Positions 7,562 to 13,902 of a stretch of DNA of 25,000 nucleotides are shown here, piece by piece. The stretch is taken from assembly GCA_910587255.1 (NCBI GenBank), contig CAJUKT010000030.1:1-25000 (forward strand), in the 5' to 3' direction. Each line of letters starts with the position of its first letter. Within the stretch, counting starts at the first letter, position 1. Under the pieces are notes generated by a model, which was given only the letters and a program-made list of their open reading frames with translations, ran no database searches and was not told the DNA's origin. Source of the stretch: an uncultured Oscillospiraceae bacterium (lineage in GTDB: Bacteria > Bacillota > Clostridia > Oscillospirales > Oscillospiraceae). The translations under genes and the position numbers were made by a program.

Positions 7562-7590
7562 TTGACGGCCCCTGGTTCTGGTGTTATTAT
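7562..7590 (+). promoter_or_regulatory. Sigma-A promoter of the MocR-type regulator
   Basis: The -35 TTGACG (7562-7567), a 17-bp spacer and -10 TATTAT (7585-7590) face the mocR-like gene. On the opposite strand a perfect TATAAT (7591-7586) overlaps the same -10, but its -35 region is poor, as expected for an activated promoter. The two promoters therefore share one small control region. Confidence 0.7.
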
Positions 7591-7594
7591 ATGT

Positions 7595-7624
7595 AAAACT
7601 GACATGGTTTCCATGCCCAGTTTT
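7595..7624. promoter_or_regulatory. 30-bp palindrome, likely operator of the divergent MocR/ECF pair
   Basis: The left arm AAAACTGACATGG and right arm CCATGCCCAGTTTT are complementary around a TTT centre, apart from a two-to-three base internal mismatch. It begins 5 bp after the plus-strand -10 and covers the -35 region of the minus-strand promoter. This position fits one site serving both autorepression of the regulator and control of the ECF gene. Binding by the MocR protein is inferred. Confidence 0.6.
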
Positions 7625-7715
7625 CATCTTTTTTATGTGGTCAGATGAACATTCTTCCATTTCCGCCCGAAGCAGGCACGGAAATGGCCGGACAACCCGC
7701 TCGGAGGTGGTCTCT

Positions 7716-9098
7716 ATGGCCGGTTCCTTCCCCCTCCCCGTGTTCACCGGGGACGCCCCCCTGTACCAGCAGCTCTACCGCCATATCGCCGGGGCCATCC
7801 AGTCCGGGGCGCTGTCCCCAGGGGCCAGGCTGCCCTCCAAGCGGCGGCTGTGCGCCCTCACGGGGCTGAGCATGAGCACGGTGGAGACCGCCTACTCCCT
7901 GCTGTCGGCGGAGGGCTACGTGATCGCCAAACCCCGCAGCGGCTATGTGTGCGCCCACCTGCTCCTCCCCGCCCCCGGCGCCCCGCCCCCCATGCCGGAG
8001 GCCGCCCCCGCCCCCAGTCCCGCCCGCTGGGCCTGCGACTGCTCCACCTCGGCGGTGGACACGTCCACCTTCCCCTTCTCCTCCTGGGCGCGGATCACCA
8101 AGGAGGCGGTGTACGAAAACCCCGGCCTTTTGCAGCGGGGCCATCCCCAGGGGGACGAGCCCCTGCGGGCCGCGCTGGCCGGGCTGCTCTCCCAGTACCG
8201 GGGGGTGCGCTGCTCACCGGAGCAGGTGGTGGTGGGGGCGGGGGCGGACTATCTGCTCTCCCTGCTCCTCCAGCTGCTGCCGGAGCACAGGGCCGTGGCC
8301 CTGGAGGACCCGGGCTATCCCGCCGCCTACGCCGCCGCCGCCCTCCACGGGCGGCAGGCCGTCCCCATCCCGGTGGACGGGGAGGGGATGGACCCGGACG
8401 CCTTGGAGTGCAGCGGCGCCGGCCTGGCCTATGTCACCCCCTCCCACCAGTTCCCCCTGGGGGTGACCATGCCCGCCGGGCGGCGCAGCAGGCTGCTCCG
8501 CTGGGCGGCACAGCAGCCCGACCGCTTTCTCATTGAGGACGACTATGACAGCGAATTCCGCTACGCCTCCCGGCCCATCCCGGCCATGCAGGGGCTGGAC
8601 CGGGCGGGCCGGGTGGTGTACATGGGCACCTTTTCCCGCTCCATCGCCCCCGCCATCCGGGTGGCCTACATGATCCTGCCCCCCCCGCTGCTGGAGCGCT
8701 ACCGGCGCACCTTCTCCCACGGGGCCTGCACCGTCTCCCGGTTCGAGCAGGAGAGCCTGCGCCGCTTCATCGCCCAGGGGCTGTACGGGCGGCACCTGCG
8801 GCGCACCGGCAACCTGTACCGCAGAAAATGCGCCCTGCTCACCCAGGCGCTGTCCGCCATCCCCGGCGCGGCCATCTCCGGGGAGGACGCGGGGCTGCAC
8901 TTCCTGCTCACCCTGCCCCGGTACTCCGAGGGGGAGCTGGTGGAGCGGGCGGCGGCCCAGTCCGTCCGGGTCCATCCCCTGAGCCGGTACTGCCACGCCG
9001 TCCCGCCCCTGCCCTCCACGGTGGTGCTGGGCTTCGCGGGGCTCACCGGGGAGGAGCTGTCCGGGGCGGCGGAGCGGCTGCGCGCGGCTTGGATTTAG
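7716..9098 (+). CDS. MocR/PdxR-type GntR-aminotransferase regulator, PLP lysine replaced
   Basis: A 460-aa fusion regulator. ATG 7716 follows GGAGG at good spacing; an upstream in-frame ATG lies inside the promoter. The N-terminal winged helix of GntR type (about 1-75) has PLYQQLYRHIAGAIQSGAL, LPSKRRL and TVETAYSLLSAEGYV. After a Pro/Ala-rich linker comes a fold-type I aminotransferase domain (about 110-460) with YVTPSHQFPLGVTMP and EDDYDSEFRY. In this family a lysine in GTFSK forms the Schiff base with PLP. Here the sequence reads GTFSRSIAPAIR, so position 308 (codon CGC, 8637-8639) is arginine. The protein should bind DNA but probably cannot hold PLP covalently. It is divergent from the ECF S component, its likely target. 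Confidence 0.9.
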   Translation: MAGSFPLPVFTGDAPLYQQLYRHIAGAIQSGALSPGARLPSKRRLCALTGLSMSTVETAYSLLSAEGYVIAKPRSGYVCAHLLLPAPGAPPPMPEAAPAPSPARWACDCSTSAVDTSTFPFSSWARITKEAVYENPGLLQRGHPQGDEPLRAALAGLLSQYRGVRCSPEQVVVGAGADYLLSLLLQLLPEHRAVALEDPGYPAAYAAAALHGRQAVPIPVDGEGMDPDALECSGAGLAYVTPSHQFPLGVTMPAGRRSRLLRWAAQQPDRFLIEDDYDSEFRYASRPIPAMQGLDRAGRVVYMGTFSRSIAPAIRVAYMILPPPLLERYRRTFSHGACTVSRFEQESLRRFIAQGLYGRHLRRTGNLYRRKCALLTQALSAIPGAAISGEDAGLHFLLTLPRYSEGELVERAAAQSVRVHPLSRYCHAVPPLPSTVVLGFAGLTGEELSGAAERLRAAWI

Positions 9099-9104
9099 AA
9101 CTAA

Positions 9105-9120
9105 CGTTTCACGTGAAACA
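9105..9120. promoter_or_regulatory. parS-like ParB/Spo0J binding site
   Basis: CGTTTCACGTGAAACA matches the B. subtilis parS sequence TGTTTCACGTGAAACA at 15 of 16 positions and contains the 14-bp palindrome GTTTCACGTGAAAC. It lies in a gap, 6 bp after the MocR stop and upstream of the MerR promoter. Such sites load ParB and condensin and cluster around the replication origin in most bacteria. Confidence 0.85.
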
Positions 9121-9141
9121 TGCGGCTCCATAAAAAAGCGC

Positions 9142-9172
9142 TTGACTCTCCCGTAACGTCATGGGTTAGACT
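9142..9172 (+). promoter_or_regulatory. MerR-type promoter with 19-bp spacer and internal dyad
   Basis: The -35 TTGACT (9142-9147) and -10 TAGACT (9167-9172) are 19 bp apart, the overlong spacing typical of MerR-activated promoters. An imperfect dyad CCCGTAACGTCATGGG (9150-9165) fills the spacer. The site precedes the MerR gene itself, so autoregulation is expected. Confidence 0.8.
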
Positions 9173-9192
9173 GTCCCCTGGAGGTGAGAAGG

Positions 9193-9933
9193 ATGCGGTA
9201 TTCCGTGAGCCAGGCGGCGCGGCTGGCGGGGGTCAGCGTGCGCACCCTGCGCTGGTACGATGAGATCGGGCTGCTCAAGCCCGCCCAGGTCACCCCGGCC
9301 GGGTATCGTTTTTACGACGATGGGGCTATGGCGGCTTTGCAGCAGATTTTGTTTTACCGGGAGCTGGGCGTGCCGCTGGAGCAGATCGGGCGCATCCTGT
9401 CCGCCCCGGACCATGACCGGACCGAGGCGCTGAAAAAGCACCGCAGCCTGCTTTTGATGAAGCGGCAGCGGCTGGACGACATGCTTCGGCTGGTTGACGA
9501 GACGATTGGAGGGAATCCCATGTATGACGAAAGACCCAAGCCCACCCAGGCGGACTGGGAGGCGGTGCGGGACCAATACGCCCAGGAGGCGGCGGAGCGC
9601 TGGGGCAATACCGAGGCGTTCCTGGAGAGCCGGGAAAAGCACAAGGACTACACCCCGGAAAAAGAGGCGCAGATCCAGGCCGAGATGGAGGAGATTTTCG
9701 CCGCCTTCGGCAGGTGCGCCGGCCCGGAGGGGGAGGAGGCCCAGGCCCTGGTGAAGCGCTGGCAGGAGCACATCACCAAGTACCACTACCGCTGCACCGA
9801 CGGCATCCTGGCCTGCTTGGGCCAGATGTATGCAAACGACCCCAGGTTCCGGGAAAACCTGGACCAGTACGGCCCCGGCACCGCCCAAAAGATGAGCGAC
9901 GCCATCGCCAAATTTGTGCAAAAGGCTGATTGA
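9193..9933 (+). CDS. TipA-like MerR-family transcriptional activator
   Basis: A 246-aa regulator. ATG 9193 is preceded by GGAGGTGA; a GTG at 9184 overlaps that binding site and is rejected. The N-terminal MerR winged helix (1-70) has YSVSQAARLAGVSVRTLRWYDEIGLL and the wing residues GYRFYDD. A dimerisation coiled coil (about 75-110) follows. The C-terminal domain (about 120-246) resembles TipAS, the antibiotic-recognition domain of Streptomyces TipAL, with W-rich N-part (ADWEAVRDQY), EE-rich helices and the ending GPGTAQKMSDAIAKF. TipAS proteins bind thiopeptides or other multidrug ligands. No efflux or resistance gene is adjacent, so the target may be only its own promoter or distant genes. 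Confidence 0.92.
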   Translation: MRYSVSQAARLAGVSVRTLRWYDEIGLLKPAQVTPAGYRFYDDGAMAALQQILFYRELGVPLEQIGRILSAPDHDRTEALKKHRSLLLMKRQRLDDMLRLVDETIGGNPMYDERPKPTQADWEAVRDQYAQEAAERWGNTEAFLESREKHKDYTPEKEAQIQAEMEEIFAAFGRCAGPEGEEAQALVKRWQEHITKYHYRCTDGILACLGQMYANDPRFRENLDQYGPGTAQKMSDAIAKFVQKAD

Positions 9934-9973
9934 CCCTTTCCCGCGCCGCCCATCGGACACATCGAACAACGCG

Positions 9974-10007
9974 AAAGCCCCCGGACGCTCCACCGTCCGG
10001 GGGCTTT
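9974..10007. terminator. Bidirectional terminator between merR and queT
   Basis: Perfect 14-bp arms (AAAGCCCCCGGACG and its complement) enclose a 6-base loop, giving CTTT on both outgoing sides. It lies between the two convergent genes. Confidence 0.85.
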
Positions 10008-10016
10008 GCCGTTATT

Positions 10017-10547
10017 TCAAGCCGAGGGGGCCTGGGCCGCAGGGCGCATGGCGGGCCGCAGAAACTCCACCCGGGCCAGCGCCTTGAGCAGCAGCGTGCC
10101 CAGAACATAGCAGGCCAGGGCCTCGCCAAGGATAAACGTCACGGCGTTGAAGCCGCAGGCCATCCAGAACGCGGCGTTCACCGCCCCCACCTCCGCCCAG
10201 GCCCACATGGGGGGCAGGATAAGGGCGTTGACCAGAATGGGGGGCAGGGCCGCCAGATACCACTTTGGCATTTTTACGGTGAGGCCGGCGGCAACAGCGG
10301 TGGCCAGGGTGCCGAAAATGATATCCAGCGGCCCATAGGGGGACAAAAGGTTGGTGATGAGGCAGCCGATGGCCAGCCCCGGCGCGGCGGCGGGGAACAG
10401 GAAGGGCAGGACGGTGAGGGCCTCGGCAAAGCGGATCTGCACCGGGCCGAAGGTCAGGCCGAATACATTGCCGAAATAGCCCATCACAGCGTACAGCGCC
10501 GCCGCCATGGCGGCCAGGACCAGATCGCGGACAGTGATTTTGCGCAT
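10017..10547 (-). CDS. queT: QueT-family ECF S component (queuosine precursor uptake)
   Basis: A 176-aa membrane protein. ATG 10547 has GGAGG 8 bases upstream; a longer frame reaches into the leader and lacks support. The sequence FGPVQIRFAEALTVLPFLFP followed by GCLITNLLSPYGPLDIIFGTLAT (about residues 32-85) is the hallmark of the QueT family. About five to six hydrophobic segments are visible. The family is predicted to import a queuosine precursor such as preQ0 or preQ1 together with a shared ECF module, which is not present here. It is preceded by a promoter and a folded leader, suggesting riboswitch-type control. It is a separate transcript from the earlier ECF S component. Confidence 0.9.
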   Translation of the reverse strand: MRKITVRDLVLAAMAAALYAVMGYFGNVFGLTFGPVQIRFAEALTVLPFLFPAAAPGLAIGCLITNLLSPYGPLDIIFGTLATAVAAGLTVKMPKWYLAALPPILVNALILPPMWAWAEVGAVNAAFWMACGFNAVTFILGEALACYVLGTLLLKALARVEFLRPAMRPAAQAPSA

Positions 10548-10574
10548 AAAAATACCTCCAGCAAAATATTTAGA

Positions 10575-10676
10575 GTGCCAGCGCATTGGCACAGCGGCGG
10601 GCGTCCCTTCCGGGCGGGAACGCGCTTTCCCGCCCGCGGCTCTCTGCCCGCCGGTTGGACCGAAGTGGAGGTCGGT
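10575..10676 (-). promoter_or_regulatory. Folded 5' leader of queT, candidate preQ1-type riboswitch
   Basis: In the roughly 130-nt leader on the minus strand there are several perfect stems: ACCGA/TCGGT (10659-10663 with 10672-10676); an 8-bp outer stem CGGCGGGC/GCCCGCCG (10595-10602 with 10646-10653) enclosing a 10-bp hairpin CGGGCGGGAA/TTCCCGCCCG (10611-10636); and GTGCCA/TGGCAC (10575-10592) just before the ribosome binding site. The location before queT suggests queuosine-precursor sensing. I cannot match it to a specific preQ1 class from memory. Confidence 0.5.
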
Positions 10677-10683
10677 CAAAGCC

Positions 10684-10712
10684 ATTTTACCACACCGCCC
10701 CGCCCTTGTACA
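10684..10712 (-). promoter_or_regulatory. Sigma-A promoter of queT
   Basis: On the minus strand, TGTACA (10712-10707), a 17-bp spacer and TAAAAT (10689-10684) precede the folded leader. Confidence 0.6.
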
Positions 10713-10767
10713 GAAAAATTCCGCCCCTCCCCCGGAAAAAAGATTCGTCATTTTCCTCAAATAACCG

Positions 10768-10796
10768 TTGCCAAATGTCGGGATTTATTGTATACT
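10768..10796 (+). promoter_or_regulatory. Sigma-A promoter of the EF-G-like gene
   Basis: TTGCCA (10768-10773), a 17-bp spacer and TATACT (10791-10796) lie 66 bp before the start codon. The leader contains a hairpin with TTAGTG/CACTAA arms (10802-10807 and 10834-10839). Confidence 0.75.
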
Positions 10797-10862
10797 TATC
10801 GTTAGTGACGCTTTGGCCGAGCCTTGGCCCGAGCACTAATCGTTTAAGGAGTGGAACAAACT

Positions 10863-12932
10863 ATGAGCTATTCTCCCCATAATATCCGCAACATCTGTCT
10901 GCTGGGCCATGGCGGCAACGGCAAGACCACCCTCGTGGAGAGCTTTCTGCGCATGACCGGTGTGATCGACCGTCTGGGCAAGACCACCGACGGCAACACC
11001 GTTTGCGATTACGACCCTGAGGAGATCAAGCGCCAGATCTCCATCTCCGCCGCCGTGGCCCCCGTGGAATATAACGGCTGCAAGATCAACGTGCTGGACG
11101 CCCCCGGCAATTTCGACTTCGCCGGCGAGGTGGCCGAGTGCCTGTCCGTGGCCGACGCGGGGGTGCTGGTGTGCGCCGCCAAGGGCGGGCTGTCCGTGGG
11201 CACCGAGCGCGCCTGGCGGCAGCTGGACGAGCGCAGGCTGCCCCGCATCGTCTACATCTCCAAAATGGACGAGGACAACATCGACTTCAACTCCGCCTTC
11301 GACACCCTGCGCGAGTGCTTCGGCAAGAGCGTGGCCCCGGTGGTGGTCCCCATCTGGGACGAGAGCAAAAAGGTCACCGGCGTGGTGGACGTGATCCACA
11401 AACGCGCCTTTGAGCCAGACGGCAACAAGCGCAAGGAGGTCCCCATTCCCGAGGACAAGGTGAGCGTGGTAGACGAGCTGTACGACCAACTCATGGAGTC
11501 CGTGGCCGAGACCAGCGAGGAATTTATGGAGAAGTTCTTCTCCGGCGAGACCTTCACCTATGCCGAGATCATGCAGGGCCTGCGCTCCGGCGTGCGGGAC
11601 TGCTCCCTGGTCCCCGTGGTGTGCGGCTCCTCCTATACCGGCCTAGGCACCCTGATGCTGCTGGACTTTATCGTGGATCTGCTGCCCAACCCCCTGGAGG
11701 GCGTCCCCGCCTCCGCCACCAACAAGGACGGCGAGCACGAGGACTTCATCGTCTCCCAGGGCGCGGTGCCCGCCGCCTTCGTGTTCAAAACCATGGCCGA
11801 CCAGTACGGCAAGTTCTCCTTCGTCAAGGTCATCTCCGGCAGTCTCACCTCCGACATGACCCTGGTGAACGCCGCCTCCGGCCAGAACGAGAAGCTGGGC
11901 CGCCTGTACACCATGCGCGGCAAAAAGAATGAGGAGGTCAAGGAGCTGGGCTGCGGCGACATCGGCGCCATCGGCAAGATGGACCGCATCAAGACCGGCG
12001 ACACCCTGTGCGACGCCCGGAAGTTCGTCAAGCTGGATCCCATCCCCTTCGCCGAGCCCAACTTCTCCCGCGCCATCGCCCCCAAGACCCGGGGCCAGGA
12101 GGACAAGATCGCCGCAGGCCTGGGCCGCCTCAACGAGGAGGACCCCACCTTCAGCGTGCTCAATAACGCCGAGACCCACCAGATGGTGGTAACCGCCGCC
12201 GGCGATATCCAGATGGACGTGCTGGTGAACAAGCTCAAGAGCCGCTTCAACGTGGACGTGGAGCTGTCCGAGCCCCGGGTGGCCTACCGGGAGAAGATCC
12301 GTAAGCCGGTGTCCAAGCAGGGCCGTCACAAGAAGCAGACCGGCGGCTCCGGCCAGTTCGGCGACGTGTGGATCCGCTTCGAGCCCTGCGAGAGCGAATC
12401 CCTGGAGTTCTGCGAGGAGGTCGTGGGCGGCGCGGTGCCCAAGAACTTCTTCCCCGCCGTCGAGAAGGGCCTGCGGGAAGCCTGCGTCCACGGCGTGCTG
12501 GCGGGCTACCCCATGGTCAACCTGAAGGCCACCCTGTACGACGGGTCTTACCACCCGGTGGACTCCTCCGAAATCGCCTTCAAAACCGCCGCCCAGCTGG
12601 CCTATAAGGCCGCCCTGCCCGAGGCGTCCCCCGTGCTGCTGGAGCCGGTGGTGGAGCTGAAGGTCACCGTGCCCGATAACTACATGGGCGACGTGCTGGG
12701 CGATTTGAACAAGCGCCGGGGCCGCGTGATGGACATGCAGCCCATCGGCGGCGGCCAGCAGACCATCACCGCCGAGGCCCCCATGGCCGAGATGATGACC
12801 TACGCCATCGACCTGCGGGCCATGACCCAATCCAGGGGCTCCTATGTGCAGCGCTTTGTGCGCTATGAGGAGTGCCCCGGCCCCGCCCAGGAGAAGGCCA
12901 TCGCCGCGGCCAAGGCCATGGCGGAGGAATAA
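10863..12932 (+). CDS. EF-G-like translational GTPase (FusA paralogue) with altered G motifs
   Basis: A 689-aa, full-length five-domain EF-G-like protein. ATG 10863 has AAGGAG 10 bases upstream; a GTG at 10851 overlaps it. Motifs: P loop GHGGNGKTT (15-23); switch I region DYDPEEIKRQISIS, unlike the ERGITI of true EF-G; G3 DAPGNFDF (79-86), where Asn83 stands at the position of EF-G's catalytic His; G4 SKMD (133-136) instead of NKMD. Domain IV has RKPVSKQGRHKKQTGGSGQFGDVW, and domain V MGDVLGDLNKRRGRVMDM. This architecture marks the Firmicute EF-G-like subgroup rather than the housekeeping factor, which usually sits with rpsL/rpsG and tufA. Its role is uncertain; ribosome binding is expected from domains IV-V, while GTP hydrolysis is likely slow. 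Confidence 0.9.
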   Translation: MSYSPHNIRNICLLGHGGNGKTTLVESFLRMTGVIDRLGKTTDGNTVCDYDPEEIKRQISISAAVAPVEYNGCKINVLDAPGNFDFAGEVAECLSVADAGVLVCAAKGGLSVGTERAWRQLDERRLPRIVYISKMDEDNIDFNSAFDTLRECFGKSVAPVVVPIWDESKKVTGVVDVIHKRAFEPDGNKRKEVPIPEDKVSVVDELYDQLMESVAETSEEFMEKFFSGETFTYAEIMQGLRSGVRDCSLVPVVCGSSYTGLGTLMLLDFIVDLLPNPLEGVPASATNKDGEHEDFIVSQGAVPAAFVFKTMADQYGKFSFVKVISGSLTSDMTLVNAASGQNEKLGRLYTMRGKKNEEVKELGCGDIGAIGKMDRIKTGDTLCDARKFVKLDPIPFAEPNFSRAIAPKTRGQEDKIAAGLGRLNEEDPTFSVLNNAETHQMVVTAAGDIQMDVLVNKLKSRFNVDVELSEPRVAYREKIRKPVSKQGRHKKQTGGSGQFGDVWIRFEPCESESLEFCEEVVGGAVPKNFFPAVEKGLREACVHGVLAGYPMVNLKATLYDGSYHPVDSSEIAFKTAAQLAYKAALPEASPVLLEPVVELKVTVPDNYMGDVLGDLNKRRGRVMDMQPIGGGQQTITAEAPMAEMMTYAIDLRAMTQSRGSYVQRFVRYEECPGPAQEKAIAAAKAMAEE

Positions 12933-12943
12933 GCCAGAGACGA

Positions 12944-12979
12944 AAAAAGTCCCCACCCGAAACCGGGTGGGGACTTTTT
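12944..12979. terminator. Bidirectional terminator of EF-G-like and RHH genes
   Basis: An 11-bp GC-rich stem GTCCCCACCCG/CGGGTGGGGAC with an AAAC loop is flanked by A-runs on the left and T-runs on the right. It terminates both strands. The RHH stop codon sits in the T-run side. Confidence 0.92.
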
Positions 12980-13130
12980 ATGACTGTTTTTCCTGTTGTT
13001 CCAGGTATTCTTCCATTACTTTGAGGATTAAATTAGAGACAGAACGCCGCTCCTTATCAGCCTGCCTTTCAAGGCGAGCCTTAAAATCATTCGTAACACG
13101 AATGCCAATTTGAGTTTGCGTTTTTGCCAT
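12978..13130 (-). CDS. Small ribbon-helix-helix protein (CopG/Arc-like repressor or antitoxin)
   Basis: A 50-aa protein. ATG 13130 is favoured: AAGGAG lies 7 bases upstream, while an adjacent ATG at 13133 is only 4 away. The sequence begins MAKTQTQIGIRVTNDFKARL, giving a short beta strand (TQIGIRV) followed by two helices (NDFKARLERQADKERR and SVSNLILKVMEEYLEQQ). This is the RHH fold used by Arc, CopG and many antitoxins to contact DNA as a dimer. It is divergent from a 49-aa gene, and the gap holds a 10-bp inverted repeat overlapping both promoters, so it probably represses both genes. No toxin of a known family is adjacent. Its AT content is higher than its neighbours', hinting at acquisition. 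Confidence 0.8.
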   Translation of the reverse strand: MAKTQTQIGIRVTNDFKARLERQADKERRSVSNLILKVMEEYLEQQEKQS

Positions 13131-13151
13131 CATATCACTCCTTGGTAAAAC

Positions 13152-13208
13152 ATTATAGAACATTGTTTAGTATTGCGGTTGACCAACTGTGCTAAACAAT
13201 GCTATACT
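13152..13208. promoter_or_regulatory. Shared divergent promoters with palindromic operator
   Basis: Perfect 10-bp arms CATTGTTTAG (13161-13170) and CTAAACAATG (13192-13201) are 21 bp apart. On the plus strand TTGACC (13179-13184), an 18-bp spacer and TATACT (13203-13208) form a promoter whose spacer contains the right arm. On the minus strand TATAAT (13157-13152) has the left arm just upstream, with a weak -35. One repressor bound to both arms could silence both genes. Confidence 0.75.
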
Positions 13209-13226
13209 GTCAAAGAGGTGATAAGC

Positions 13227-13376
13227 ATGGCAGATTATAAAGAAATGTACCTCCATCTCATGCGGAACACAGAAAAAGCCATTCAGATATTGATCGAAGC
13301 CCAGCGGGACTGCGAGGAGATATACCTCAGCGCACCCAATCCCAAGCTCACCATCCCGGGGCAGGAGGAACCATAA
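13227..13376 (+). CDS. 49-aa uncharacterised small protein
   Basis: ATG 13227 follows GAGGTGAT at good spacing and a promoter with -10 TATACT. The protein starts MADYKEMYLHLMRNTEKAIQ and is predicted to be mainly one amphipathic, acidic helix to about residue 33 (ILIEAQRDCEEIYLS), then a Pro-rich tail (NPKLTIPGQEEP). I recall similar small proteins of gut Clostridia, often near mobile or phage-like genes, but know of no function. It is under the same operator as the RHH gene. It ends 4 bp before the convergent spmB stop with no terminator between. A toxin, a phage-type accessory protein or an RHH partner are all open. Confidence 0.75.
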   Translation: MADYKEMYLHLMRNTEKAIQILIEAQRDCEEIYLSAPNPKLTIPGQEEP

Positions 13377-13380
13377 AAGC

Positions 13381-13899
13381 TCAAAACAGCAGCCGCACCA
13401 CCCAGGACGCCGCCAGGAACCCGGCGATATCCGCGCACAGCGCCGCCGGGACGGCATACCGGGTCCTGCCCACCTTGGCCGCGCCAAAATACACCGCGAT
13501 GGTGTAAAACGTGGTCTCGGTGGAGCCCAGCATCACCGCCGCCGTCCGCCCCACCAGGGAGTCGGGACCGTAGGTTTCGATGAGCTCCGCCCCCACCCCC
13601 AGGGCGGCGGAGCCGCTCACCGGGCGCACCAGCAGCAGCCCGATGGTCTCCACAGGAATGCCCGCCGCCGACAGCAGCGGCCCCACCGCCTCCCCCAGCA
13701 GCTCCAGCGCCCCGGAGGCGCGCAGCATATACACAGCCGTCAGCAGCCCGATGAGGGGCGGCATGATCCGCAGGGACACCTTCAGCCCCTTTTCCGCCCC
13801 ATCGGTGAGCGCCCCCCACAGGTCTACCCGCCTGTAAAGCCCCCACAGGGCCACCGCCAGCATCAGACCGGGCACCAGCATGGTGAACATCAGCTCCAT
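13381..13899 (-). CDS. spmB: Spore maturation protein SpmB
   Basis: A 172-aa membrane protein with four to five hydrophobic segments and the nucleoside-recognition (Gate) type motif LRIMPPLIGLLTAVYMLRASG (about residues 43-63). The section VRPVSGSAALGVGAELI..YGPDSLVGR..AVMLGSTETTFYTIAVYFGA (about 90-140) is characteristic of SpmB. In B. subtilis SpmA and SpmB are needed for full dehydration of the spore core and heat resistance. The gene follows spmA by 3 bp; its GGAGG lies inside the end of spmA, so they are translationally coupled. Confidence 0.95.
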   Translation of the reverse strand: MELMFTMLVPGLMLAVALWGLYRRVDLWGALTDGAEKGLKVSLRIMPPLIGLLTAVYMLRASGALELLGEAVGPLLSAAGIPVETIGLLLVRPVSGSAALGVGAELIETYGPDSLVGRTAAVMLGSTETTFYTIAVYFGAAKVGRTRYAVPAALCADIAGFLAASWVVRLLF

Positions 13900-13902
13900 G
13901 GC

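Noticed and set aside
11643..12956. Long antisense frame over the EF-G-like gene
   Set aside because: Typical shadow in a GC-rich gene: Gly/His/Val-rich composition, no ribosome binding site, no recognisable domain.
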